64,000 bases of DNA, from the NCBI GenBank assembly GCA_963741315.1, contig CAVUHK010000008.1:620001-684000 (forward strand), in the 5' to 3' direction. The notes beneath the pieces were generated by a model that saw only the letters and a list, made by a program, of their open reading frames with translations, did not search any database and was not told the origin of the DNA. Both the position numbers and the translations under genes were made by a program. This DNA comes from PALSA-1003 sp963741315. Lineage in GTDB: Bacteria; Pseudomonadota; Gammaproteobacteria; Burkholderiales; Casimicrobiaceae. Below, piece by piece: positions 34,633 through 43,311 of the stretch. The first letter of the stretch is position 1. Every line of letters starts with the position of its first letter.

Positions 34633-35835
34633 CTAACGCGTCCGGCCGTCGAACCCGTCCACACCGTGCGCCAGTTCGGTTTTCACGATGGGCGACGTGT
34701 CGTGAATCACGACGCCTTCCATTGGATCCACCGGACGCGTCCACGGCGCCAGCGCCAGCACGCGCTTGCCCTCGGCGTGACCGGCTTCCCAGCGCGCGCG
34801 GATGCCGCTTGGCGTGAAGTCGATGTCCTTGAGATGATCTTCACCGTCGAGGCGCGGCGCGATCAGTCGCGTGACGTGCATGGTACTGCCGCAACCCCAG
34901 GACGCCAATTCCTTCACTTCGGCGCCAGTCCGCGCCTTGTCCGGCACGTGCTTGGAGAGTTCGCGAATGATGTGGCGCAGGTGATGGATCTGCTTCTGGC
35001 GTGCGATGTGGCTCTTGGCGCGGCTCGCATACTGTATGTCCTTTTGCCGTCCCATGACTTCCCACAGCGATGCGGGCTCGGCACCCTCCGGATTCCACAT
35101 GTGCACGGTGAAGATGACCGAATCGCGGCGCGGCTTGTCGTCGAGCACCGCCTCGATCGGGGTGTTCGAGTAGATGCCGCCGTCCCAGTAGGGCTCGCCG
35201 TCGATGCGCACCGCCGGAAACGCCGGCGGCAGCGCGCCCGAGGCCATGATGTGCTCCAGCGCGATCGGCTCGTCGCGGCTGTCGAAATAACGCATTTCGC
35301 CGTTCTTGACGTTGACGGCGCCCACCGTGAGCCGCGTGTCGCTGTCGTTGAGATAGTCGATGTCGACGAGTTCGGACAGCGTTTCGCGCAACGGCGCAGT
35401 GGTGTAGTACGCGGCATCTTCAAGACCGACTGGGGCGTGCGGCCCGAACCAGGACTTGGGGTTGGGTCCGAAGAAGGGCGCCAGTCCATTGACCATCGTC
35501 GTCATGTTCGCCAGCGCCGAATTGAAGCCCGGCACGAATTCGAACGCGTTCGCGCCCGCACGTTGCTCGACGCGACCCCAGAAATCGTACAACCGATCAA
35601 GCCGGTTTTCGGGGGTGTTGCCGGCAATCAGCGCGCCGTTGATTGCGCCGATCGACGTGCCGATGACCCAGTCGGGCTCGATGCCCGCTTCGTGCAGCGC
35701 CTGGTACACGCCGACCTGATAGGCGCCCAGTGCGCCTCCGCCCTGCATCACCAGGACGACCTGTCCCGGCATGACCGGCGCGACAGCTTTCGCGCCGTTG
35801 CCGCGGGTCGAGGTCTGCTTGCGTGCTCTTGCCAT
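34633..35835 (-). CDS. patatin-like phospholipase with C-terminal DUF3734
   Basis: 400 residues. Oxyanion loop QGGGALGAYQVG (31-42), nucleophile GTSIG (59-63) and catalytic Asp in WDGGIYSNTPIEAVLDD form the Ser-Asp dyad. The C-terminal third (RAKSHIARQKQIHHLRHIIR) matches the DUF3734 extension found with such lipases. It would hydrolyse acyl esters at the membrane or on polyhydroxyalkanoate granules. It lies next to a 3-hydroxybutyrate dehydrogenase gene, a common pairing in PHB-producing bacteria. Confidence 0.9.
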   Translation of the reverse strand: MARARKQTSTRGNGAKAVAPVMPGQVVLVMQGGGALGAYQVGVYQALHEAGIEPDWVIGTSIGAINGALIAGNTPENRLDRLYDFWGRVEQRAGANAFEFVPGFNSALANMTTMVNGLAPFFGPNPKSWFGPHAPVGLEDAAYYTTAPLRETLSELVDIDYLNDSDTRLTVGAVNVKNGEMRYFDSRDEPIALEHIMASGALPPAFPAVRIDGEPYWDGGIYSNTPIEAVLDDKPRRDSVIFTVHMWNPEGAEPASLWEVMGRQKDIQYASRAKSHIARQKQIHHLRHIIRELSKHVPDKARTGAEVKELASWGCGSTMHVTRLIAPRLDGEDHLKDIDFTPSGIRARWEAGHAEGKRVLALAPWTRPVDPMEGVVIHDTSPIVKTELAHGVDGFDGRTR

Positions 35836-35898
35836 TGCGCTGCTCCCTGGGAGTCGGCGTCTGCCGACAGCGTTGTCGATCGTTAGGTGCGATGCGGT

Positions 35899-36683
35899 TC
35901 AGTGTGCAGTCCAACCACCCTCGATAGGGAGGACGGCACCTGTGATCGACGCAGCGCTGTCGCTGGCGAGGAACGCCGCAAAGGCGGCCACCTCTTCGAT
36001 CTGGACGAACTTCTTGGTCGGCTGTGCGGCGAGCAGCACGTCCTTGATGACGGCTTCTTCGCTGATCCCGCGTGCCTTGGCCGTATCGGGTATCTGCTTC
36101 TGCACCAGCGGCGTCCAGACATAGCCCGGGCAGATTGCGTTCATGGTGATGCCGACATCGGCGACTTCCAGAGCGACGGTCTTGGTCAGGCCGGCGATGC
36201 CGTGCTTGGCCGCGACGTATGCCGATTTGTACGGGCTCGCCACCAGAGCGTGCGCCGACGCGATGTTGATGACGCGTCCCCACTTTTTCCGCTTCATCGC
36301 GGGCAGCGCCAGGCGCACGGTGTGAAACGATGCGGTGAGGTTGATCGCGATGACCGCATTCCATTTGTCGACGGGAAATTCGTCGATGGGCGCCACGAAC
36401 TGGATGCCTGCGTTGTTGACCAGCACGTCGATTGCGCCGAATTCGGCAAGCGACTTGGCCATCATCGCCTCGATCTGTTCCTGCTTCGACAGAGTCGGCG
36501 CCGTCGTAGCGCACTTCCACCTTGTGCTCGGCGGCGATCGACGCGCGCAGCGCCTCGATTTCCGCTCGCCTCACCGAATCCATTGAGGATGACGTTGGCG
36601 CCATCGCGTGCCAGCTCCCGGGCGATGCCGAGGCCAATGCCGCTGGTCGATCCGGTTACCAGCGCGGTTTTTCCGTGCAGCAT
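35899..36683 (-). CDS. bdhA: D-3-hydroxybutyrate dehydrogenase, frameshifted
   Basis: Short-chain dehydrogenase. The start (MLHGKTALVTGSTSGIGLGI) carries the TGxxxGIG cofactor motif, then the frame shifts near 36580 (EIEALRASIAAEHKVEVRYD) and again near 36490 (EAMMAKSLAEFGAIDVLVNN). The rest has NNAG, catalytic Ser in NIASAHALVASPYKSAY and YVAAKHG (YxxxK), and ends GAVLPIEGGWTAH. It oxidises 3-hydroxybutyrate to acetoacetate with NAD. Two compensating-type breaks in otherwise perfect family sequence suggest base-call errors. An ECF-like promoter lies upstream. Confidence 0.85.
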
Positions 36684-36809
36684 GAATATTCCCCTGCGTT
36701 GACTGTAAGGTCCGGGGCCCACGGCTGCGACTGCAGAACTGTTCCCTCTCGACCGCGCGGCAGGAGAGGGTGTTTGCCGTGGCGGCCGTGTGGCCCCGTT
36801 GCCAATATA

Positions 36810-36838
36810 GTCAGCGGATCCCGATAATCCTTACAGCG
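36810..36838 (-). promoter_or_regulatory. ECF-sigma-like promoter upstream of bdhA
   Basis: On the minus strand CGCTGTAAGGATT, 13 nt, then GAC. The identical 13-mer with the same 13-nt gap to GAC lies upstream of bufA (43186-43214). This would put a transcript start near 36802, about 118 nt before bdhA. It lies in the region shared with the divergent sigma-factor gene, so one promoter might respond to that sigma factor. Confidence 0.5.
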
Positions 36839-36969
36839 CTGACTCAGACAGCCGCGCGTAAGGAGAGCATTGCTGCGCGGCCCGACCCGCGTGCGTGCAA
36901 CCTTCTCCATAGGCAAGGATGACTGGCGTCGGTATCATGCATGCTGCCCGGTTCCAGCGAACACGCGCC

Positions 36970-37572
36970 ATGGCCGATTCCTCATTCGCGACCCAGCTCG
37001 AAACGCATCGACGCTATCTGATGCGCATTGCCACGTTGCAGTTGCGCGACAACGCGCTGGCAGAAGACGTGGTCCAGGACACGCTGATCGCGGCGCTCCA
37101 GGGCGAAAAATCCTTCTCCGGCAAAGCGTCGGTGAAGACATGGCTGACCGGCATCCTCAAGCACAAGGTCGTCGACGCCATCCGCAGCAAGGTGCGCGCG
37201 CCAGTGCTGACCACGATTGACGATGAGTGCCGCCTTGACGATCTCGACGCCCTGTTCGATGAATCGGGCCATTGGGAGAATCCGCCTGCATCCTGGGGTG
37301 ATCCGGAGGCGGCGCTTTCGCAGCAGCAGTTCTTCGAGGCCATGCAGGATTGCCTCGACCGGCTCCCGCCGCACACTGCCCGCATCTTCGTCATGCGCGA
37401 GGTCATGGACCTCGAAACCGACGACATCTGCTCGCAGCTCACCATCACGTCCAACAATCTCTGGGTCATCCTGCATCGCGCCCGCTTGACGCTGCGCGAG
37501 TGCCTGGAGAAAAACTGGTTCGTTTCCTCCGGCGGTGGATCGGGACGCACATCATCGGGCGCCCGTGTTTGA
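36970..37572 (+). CDS. ECF-family RNA polymerase sigma factor
   Basis: 200 residues. Region 2 (LETHRRYLMRIATLQLRDNA, LAEDVVQDTLIAALQ, SVKTWLTGILKHKVVDAIRS) and region 4 (DCLDRLPPHTARIFVMREVM, SQLTITSNNLWVILHRARLT) are clear. A 45-residue linker with GHWENPPASWGDPEAAL joins them, a feature I associate with the ECF group that works with very small zinc anti-sigma factors and controls DUF692/DoxX (bufferin) operons. It overlaps the anti-sigma gene by 8 nt. Start 36970 is chosen for family-like MADSS; 36919 is possible. Confidence 0.9.
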   Translation: MADSSFATQLETHRRYLMRIATLQLRDNALAEDVVQDTLIAALQGEKSFSGKASVKTWLTGILKHKVVDAIRSKVRAPVLTTIDDECRLDDLDALFDESGHWENPPASWGDPEAALSQQQFFEAMQDCLDRLPPHTARIFVMREVMDLETDDICSQLTITSNNLWVILHRARLTLRECLEKNWFVSSGGGSGRTSSGARV

Positions 37573-37762
37573 GCTAAAGCGCCTCGCGAGGTTCATCAAT
37601 TGTCGCGGTGCTGCGCGATTGATATCGGCCGCGCAGGAGGGCAGGCTTTCATTCCGCGATGCGATCAAGTTGCGACTTCACTTGCACTGGTGCGTCGCCT
37701 GCACCAACTACCAGCGGCAGGTGCGCTTCATGCGCGAAGCGGCGCGACGATTCCGCGAGTAA
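37565..37762 (+). CDS. small zinc-binding anti-sigma factor (zf-HC2/ZAS)
   Basis: 65 residues from a GTG at 37565. The ZAS motif H-x3-C-x2-C is seen in LHLHWCVACTNYQRQ. It has no membrane segment, so it is a soluble anti-sigma whose zinc or thiol state could sense metal or oxidant and release the sigma factor encoded just before it. Overlap with the sigma gene indicates coupled translation. Confidence 0.82.
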   Translation: MFELKRLARFINCRGAARLISAAQEGRLSFRDAIKLRLHLHWCVACTNYQRQVRFMREAARRFRE

Positions 37763-37843
37763 GGCTTTGGTCGAAGCCGCCTTGGATCGCCGTCCCCGCG
37801 CGAGGTATCATCTGCGGGCACACATCTCGGGAAGCCCGTAGCC

Positions 37844-39785
37844 ATGACGGAGGGCAGTCAAAAGCAGCGACTCGCGGCGATCCTCGCCGCCGACGCTGCC
37901 GGCTATTCGCGCCTGATGGAGGCCGACGAGCAATCGACGGTGACCGCGCTCGATGCTGCAAGGAATGTCTTTAGAGCAGCGATCGAAGCCAACCATGGAC
38001 ATGTGATCAACACCGCCGGAGACTCGGTGCTGGCGCTGTTCGATACTGCTGCCGGCGCGGTGACTGCAGCCCTCGCCGTGCAGCGTGATCTCGAGGCGAA
38101 TCCAAGCGGTGCGCCACCCGACCGGCAATTGCGTTTCCGCATCGGCGTTCATCTCGGCGACGTCATGGAGACGGCGGACGGCGACGTTTACGGTGACGGC
38201 GTCAACATCGCCGCGCGCCTGCAAGCGCTGGCGACACCCGGCGGCATCGTGGTATCCGAAGCCGTGCGCGGTTCGGTAAAGAGTCGGATCGCGGCTGCGT
38301 TCGACGATCTTGGCATGCAGGCGGTGAAGAATATCGATGAGCCCGTGCGCGCATTCTCGGTGCGGGCGGTGGGCTCCCCGGTGCCCGCGGCTCGCAGGAG
38401 CGGTCGCTGGGTCACACGCCGACTCACCTGGCTGGCGGCGATCGGTGCCTTGGTGGTGATTGGAATCGGCACGGCGTGGTGGCTGCGCCCGTCCAGTCAG
38501 CCGCGCGAAACCAGCGCCGCGACGTCGTCCGCGCCGGGCAAAGCAGCGCCTGCAAGCAAGCCATCGATCGCGGTGCTGCCGTTCGACAACATGAGCGGTG
38601 AAGCGGACAAGGCATATTTCGCCGACGGGATAACCGAGGACCTGATCACCGACCTGTCGAAGGTCGCCGGCCTCGTCGTCATCGCCCGAAATTCGACGTT
38701 TCAGTACAAGGGCAAGGCGCACGACGTGCGCGAGATCGGCAAGGCACTGAATGTCCGCTACGTCCTCGAAGGCAGCGTGCGCAGGAGCGGTGAAAGCGTC
38801 CGGGTCAATGCACAGCTCATCGATGCCGCGACCGGCGCCCACGTCTGGGCCGACCGCTACGACGGTGAGATGAAGGACATATTCGGCGTGCAGGACACCG
38901 TCACGCGCAACGTCGTGAAGGCGCTGTCAGTCGAATTGACCAAGGACGACAGCGATCGCGTCGCGCAGAGAGGCACGCAGAACGTCCAGGCGCTACGACA
39001 TCTTCCTCAAGGGCTGGGAGCGTTATCTCAAGCAGACGCCCGAGGATTTCCGCGCCGCGATCGTCGAGTTCAAGAAGGCGGTGGAACTCGATCCGAACTA
39101 CGGGCGCGCCTACGCCGCTCTCGCGGCGGTCTATTGGGAGAGCGTTTACGCGCTTCTGGGGGGATGCCGTTGGGACTCGGAGCCCCGCAACGACGACGCG
39201 CTCTACCAGGCCGAACAGTATCTCGCCAAGGCAATGCGCGCGCCGACGCCGCTCGCGCATCAGGTGGCCAGCGCGATGGCTGCTGCAGTCGCAGCAGGCA
39301 TGAAGAGGCGATCGCCGAAGCAAGGCGCGCGATTGCCAGCGACGCCAACGATGCCAACGGCTATATCGCGCTGGCCGGCGCGCTGAGCTTTGACGGCCGA
39401 GCCGGCCGAGGCGCTCGAGGCAGTGGATCGCGCCATGCGGCTCAATCCGCGCTATCCGTCGAGCTATCTGTATCAGCGCGGGCTGGCGCAATTCGGCGCC
39501 AATCGTCTTGACGAGGCGGCGACGTCGCTGGAGCGCGCCATCGCGATGAATCCGGACGAATACTGGTCGCAGCGACTGCTGCTGGCCACGTATGGATTGC
39601 TTGGCCGCCGCGAAGACGCGACCAAGCTTTCGGCGACGATGAGAAAAGAAGGACCAGCGCGGACAAAACGCGTATCGGGATCCGCTGACCATCCGGGCGC
39701 TCACCTATTGGTATCCGTTCAGCCAACGCGGACGACGCCAAGCGCTTCGCCGACGGGCTTGGCCAAGGCAGGCGTACCGGAATAG
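37844..39785 (+). CDS. class III adenylate/guanylate cyclase with TolB-like and TPR regions, frameshifted
   Basis: An N-terminal cyclase domain (residues 8-165: RLAAILAADAAGYSRLMEAD with metal Asp, NTAGDSVLALF, and VNIAARLQ with the transition-state Asn/Arg) is followed by one membrane helix (LTWLAAIGALVVIGIGTAWW), a TolB/FlgO-like domain (KPSIAVLPFDNMSGEADKAY) and TPR repeats (ELDPNYGRAYAALAAVYWE, RAMRLNPRYPSSYLYQRG). At least four one-base shifts occur (near 38990, 39300, 39405, 39640). The intended protein is about 645 residues and makes or senses cyclic nucleotide. It follows the sigma/anti-sigma pair. Confidence 0.78.
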
Positions 39786-39798
39786 ACTCGCGCGCACG

Positions 39799-40631
39799 TC
39801 AGAACTTGAGCGTGTCCCCCGGCTTCATCTCGAGCACCTTGACCGGGGTCATCGCCGAGCGCGGCCTTGAATTCGGCGGGTGTCCGGTTGATGATCGGGA
39901 ACGCTCCGTAGTGCATCGGGAATCACCTGCTTCGGGCGAATCAGTTCGCGCACCGCGTACGCCGCGTGCTCAGGGTCCATGGTGAAGTGCCCGCCGATGC
40001 ATACCAGCGCCAGGTCGGGCTTGAAGAAGCGGTTGATCAGCGCCATGTCGCTGAAGACGTCGGTGTCGCCCGTATCGTAGATCTTGAATCCGTTCTCGAA
40101 TTCGATCACGTAGCCGACCGGCACGCCGCCGTCGACAAACCGAGGGCCCGGCGTCTCGGACTTGAGCACCGCAAGGTCCATCGATGAGCTGTGCTCGGCC
40201 GGCACCATATGCACCTTGATGCCCGGGCCGAGCGGCGCGACGGTTCCGCCTTTGTCCATCGCGATGGATTTCGAACCGTCGAGTAGCCCGAGGGCCACCA
40301 TGTTGTTGATGAGTCCTTGCGGGCCGACGACGGTCGCACCGGTGAGCTTCGCCAGTTCCGGGAGATCGGTGATGTGGTCCTGATGGCCGTGCGTGACGAG
40401 GATCAGGTCGACCTTGCCGAGCGCGGCAAGGTCCTTGTACTTCGCCGGCGTTCGCGGATTCTTCTTGAGGAAGGGATCGATGACGATCACCTTGCCGGTG
40501 GTGCTCGTGAGGCGGAAGGTGGCGTGTCCGAGCCACAGGACCTCAACCTGCTGGGCAGCCGCGACGCCCGCAAATATCCAGATTGCGAAAGCCGTTACCG
40601 CTGCAATCGACGCTCTGCGTGCCACGGACAT
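39799..40631 (-). CDS. exported metallo-beta-lactamase-fold hydrolase (UPF0173-like), frameshifted C terminus
   Basis: A signal peptide (ASIAAVTAFAIWIFAGVAAA) precedes VEVLWLGHATFRLTSTTGK, the metal site THGHQDH, the second His region (MVPAEHSSSM) and the Asp ligand in YDTGDTDVF. Near the end the frame breaks at about 39918 (RPKQVIP to MHYGAFPIINRTPAEFKAAL) and 39854, continuing VKVLEMKPGDTLKF to the stop at 39799. UPF0173 hydrolases are usually cytoplasmic and of unknown substrate; a signal peptide is less usual. Confidence 0.83.
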
Positions 40632-40690
40632 GGTTACCTCCCCGTGCCTATGCGGGGAATGTTACCAGAGTGGCGGGCTTGACCGCTGAT

Positions 40691-41167
40691 CTAGCGCGCC
40701 TGCAGCCCGAAGTGGCGCTCGAGCAGGTAGTCGAGCGAAATCCGGCCCGGCCCGACCAGCAGGATCACCAGGATCATCGTGCCCCAGAGTATGTGGTCCT
40801 TGATCGCGATGTCGGGCAGCGCGGCGTACGACACCACCGCGATGATGTTGAAGAAGAACAGCACGAATGCTCCGAAGCGGGTCGCCAGTCCCAGCGCCAG
40901 CAGCACCGGCATCGACAGTTCGGTCGCGGTGCCCATCACCGCAGCCACCGAAGGCGGCAGCACCGGCACGTGATACTCGTTGGTGAACAGCGCGATGGTC
41001 ACGCTCCAGTCGTGAATCTTGGTCAGACCGGACATGAAGAACACCCTCGCGACGTAGAGCCGGAACCCCAGCAGCAGCAGCGGTTGAAGCTTGTGAACCA
41101 GTTGCGCCGCGCGGCAATAGAGCGCCGCGAAGCGACCCAGTCCGGTGGTTGTCGTCATCGTATTCAC
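40691..41167 (-). CDS. DoxX-family membrane protein of the bufferin operon
   Basis: 158 residues with four hydrophobic helices (LLLLGFRLYVARVFFMSGLT, FGAFVLFFFNIIAVVSYAAL, GTMILVILLVGPGRISLD). DoxX proteins accompany DUF2282/DUF692/DUF2063 genes in bufferin operons (BufD in Caulobacter); the precise role is not settled, possibly redox or export. It overlaps bufC by 4 nt. Confidence 0.85.
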   Translation of the reverse strand: MNTMTTTTGLGRFAALYCRAAQLVHKLQPLLLLGFRLYVARVFFMSGLTKIHDWSVTIALFTNEYHVPVLPPSVAAVMGTATELSMPVLLALGLATRFGAFVLFFFNIIAVVSYAALPDIAIKDHILWGTMILVILLVGPGRISLDYLLERHFGLQAR

Positions 41168-41967
41168 CGCGTGTCCTTTCGATTTGCAGTGCTTGTCGCA
41201 CGAAATGCGACGAGAGTCTGGTTGGCGACGTAGCCGCGCAACGCCCGGCCAAGATCGAAATCAGGCGCTGCCACTGTCGCGCGTTCGGTGGCGACGCCGA
41301 GCGTCGCATTGGCCGCGAGTGCGGCAAGGAAGGCATGGTCGCCGCGGTCGATGCGCTCGATGGTGACGCCCGACGTAGCGCGCGAAACCAGCAGCGTGTC
41401 GCCCCCTGCGCCGAGGTCGACCTGCTCGTCGCCCGACGCGTCGAGTTGATTGACCTGCCAGATGCGCAAGATCGGAAACGATGACGCGATCAACCGTGCC
41501 GCGGGATGAACACGGAAGCGCAGACCGGCGAGCGCATCCGCGGCGACGCCTGCCAGCGCCATGACGTCGAACGGCGGCGCGTCGGCGGCGATGTTCGCCT
41601 GGTCGACGGCCCATTCCAGCCTCGCGACGTCGGCCAGGTAGACAAGCTCTCGCGCCGGCGAATAGCCAGTCAGGAACACCGCGAAGTCGCCGCCATAGCG
41701 GTTGACGTCACCGCGCGTCGACGGATGGCCGCGCACGAAGTGATCGGCGGCGGCATCGAAGAACGCGCCGCCGACCAGGCGACGCACCACCGGGAATGTT
41801 GCCGAGAGCACCTTGCGATAGTTGCCGAGGACATTGTTGCGGTAGACGCCGATGCGCGCCTTGCCATCCAGATCACCGCCGACAATCGGAAGCGATGCGA
41901 TCGCCGCGGGGTCGTCGAACAGCGTCGCCGCGGAAAAGCCGCGTTGCAGCTCAAGCAGCGACGGCAT
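41164..41967 (-). CDS. bufC: DUF2063 RiPP-partner protein (BufC/HvfC)
   Basis: 267 residues. N-terminal DUF2063 (LLELQRGFSAATLFDDPAAI, RIGVYRNNVLGNYRKVLSAT, FPVVRRLVGGAFFDAAADHF) followed by a second domain. In bufferin and methanobactin-like systems this protein binds the precursor peptide and presents it to the DUF692 enzyme. It overlaps bufB by 17 nt. Confidence 0.85.
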   Translation of the reverse strand: MPSLLELQRGFSAATLFDDPAAIASLPIVGGDLDGKARIGVYRNNVLGNYRKVLSATFPVVRRLVGGAFFDAAADHFVRGHPSTRGDVNRYGGDFAVFLTGYSPARELVYLADVARLEWAVDQANIAADAPPFDVMALAGVAADALAGLRFRVHPAARLIASSFPILRIWQVNQLDASGDEQVDLGAGGDTLLVSRATSGVTIERIDRGDHAFLAALAANATLGVATERATVAAPDFDLGRALRGYVANQTLVAFRATSTANRKDTR

Positions 41968-42790
41968 CGTGCGCCTCCATGATCTGGCGGGCGCTGGCCG
42001 CCTCGTCGAGCAGCACCTCCAGCTCCGGCAGATCGGTGTCCCACTCGATGAGCGTCGGCTTGGCGCCGAAGCGTTCGACGGTCGCGCGATAAAGGTCCCA
42101 TACCGGCGGCGCCACGCGCGCGCCGTGAGTGTCGATCAGGCACTCGCCGCTGTCGTCGAATCCGGCGAGGTGGATTTCCGCAACGGCCTCGCCCGGGATC
42201 GCCGCCAGGTAGCGCAGCGGGTCGAAGCCGTGATTGACCGCGTTGACATAGACGTTGTTGACGTCGAAGAGCAGCTGGCAGCCGGTGCGCCGGGCGACGG
42301 CGGCGACGAATTCCCATTCGCTCATCGCGTCGTCGGCGAAGCGCAGGTACGCCGAGACGTTTTCGACGAGCAGCGGCCGAGCCAGCGCATCCTGCACCTG
42401 TTCGACGTGGATGCAGACGTGGTCGAGTGCCTCGGTGGTGAAGGGCAGCGGCAGCAGGTCGTTCAGGTGCCGCCCGTCGATCCGGCTCCAGCACAGGTGC
42501 TCGGAAATCGCAGCCGGTTCGATGCGTGCGGCGAGCTGCTTCAGGCGCGCGAGGTGGCCGCTATCGAGCGCGTCGGCCGAACCGAGCGACATGCCCACGC
42601 CGTGCAGCGCTACGGGATAGTCGGCACGGATCGCTTCGAGCGCGCGGAGCGCCGGGCCGCCGTCGACGAAATAATTCTCGCTGTGCACTTCGAACCACGC
42701 GCACGCGGGTCGCTCAGCGCGGACCCTCGCCACGTGCGGCGCACGCAGACCGATGCCCACCGCTACCGGAAGCGAAGTCGCGATGGGCAT
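41951..42790 (-). CDS. bufB: DUF692 multinuclear iron enzyme (BufB/HvfB)
   Basis: 279 residues, TIM-barrel DUF692. Conserved pieces include VGIGLRAPH, WFEVHSENYFVDGG, LHGVGMSLGSADALD, ISEHLCWSR, LVENVSAYLRF, LLFDVNNVYVNAVNHGFDP and EIHLAGFDDSGECLIDTHG, which supply His/Glu/Asp metal ligands. MbnB-type members use iron and oxygen to turn Cys residues of a precursor into heterocycles. Here the target is the bufA product encoded 60 nt upstream. Confidence 0.88.
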   Translation of the reverse strand: MPIATSLPVAVGIGLRAPHVARVRAERPACAWFEVHSENYFVDGGPALRALEAIRADYPVALHGVGMSLGSADALDSGHLARLKQLAARIEPAAISEHLCWSRIDGRHLNDLLPLPFTTEALDHVCIHVEQVQDALARPLLVENVSAYLRFADDAMSEWEFVAAVARRTGCQLLFDVNNVYVNAVNHGFDPLRYLAAIPGEAVAEIHLAGFDDSGECLIDTHGARVAPPVWDLYRATVERFGAKPTLIEWDTDLPELEVLLDEAASARQIMEAHDAVAA

Positions 42791-42850
42791 GAGTGTGCGC
42801 GCGAAGAATTGCGCCGGCAGCGCGGTGTACGCGGCCGGCGCAGTGGCTGG

Positions 42851-43117
42851 TCAGGACTTCGGAGCCGTCGTCTTGCCGCCGACGTTCTCGCAGGTTCCCT
42901 TGGCGACGTACTTCCACGAGATCGGGTCGTTGTCGACGGTGCTCTGGCCGGCGCACGCGTGCTTGCCCGCGGCGCAGTCGTTCTGGCCGGCCTTGGCGAT
43001 GCCGTAGCACTTGTCCTTTGTGTTGTCGGCGGCCACCGGGCCTGCCGTCGCCGCGCCGGCGAGTCCGAGCGCGAGCAGGCCGGCAATCGCGGCTTGAATC
43101 GTCGTTTGCTGCTTCAT
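42851..43117 (-). CDS. bufA: bufferin precursor peptide (DUF2282, copper-binding RiPP)
   Basis: 88 residues. A long signal peptide (AAIAGLLALGLAGAATAG) precedes a four-Cys core: Cys37 (DKCYGIAKAGQNDC), Cys48, Cys55 (HACAGQS) and Cys76 (KGTCENVGG). This four-Cys pattern is that of DUF2282 bufferins, whose central Cys residues are modified by BufBC before export and which then sequester copper in the periplasm. The start has a GGAGACATCTC ribosome site. It is the first gene of bufA-B-C-DoxX, with an ECF-like promoter 69-97 nt upstream. Confidence 0.9.
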   Translation of the reverse strand: MKQQTTIQAAIAGLLALGLAGAATAGPVAADNTKDKCYGIAKAGQNDCAAGKHACAGQSTVDNDPISWKYVAKGTCENVGGKTTAPKS

Positions 43118-43185
43118 GAGATGTCTCCTGTGCGTGTTGACTGGGATCGGGAAAAGACAGGCAGTGCCGCCCATCTTGCCGATTG

Positions 43186-43214
43186 GTCGCCCCGCCACGG
43201 CAATCCTTACAGCG
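43186..43214 (-). promoter_or_regulatory. ECF-sigma-like promoter of the bufferin operon
   Basis: On the minus strand CGCTGTAAGGATT, 13 nt, GAC, giving a predicted transcript start near 43178 and a leader of about 60 nt. The same element occurs beside the ECF sigma gene at 36810-36838. Confidence 0.55.
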
Positions 43215-43311
43215 GCGGGCTTGGCTGCAATGATAGCCGCAGTCGCGGAATTCGCACCGTTCCGGCGCGACCGGCGCAAGGTCCTCCCGCGGGGAGCGAC
43301 GCTAGGCTAAG

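Noticed and set aside
33649..35886. A 745-codon open frame on the plus strand across two genes
   Set aside because: It runs antisense to an intact oxidoreductase and an intact patatin, with no motif of its own.
36858..36890. A third ECF-like promoter (GTAAGG ... CGAC) reading toward the sigma gene
   Set aside because: Only the core GTAAGG matches and the gap to GAC differs by several nt from the two matching copies.
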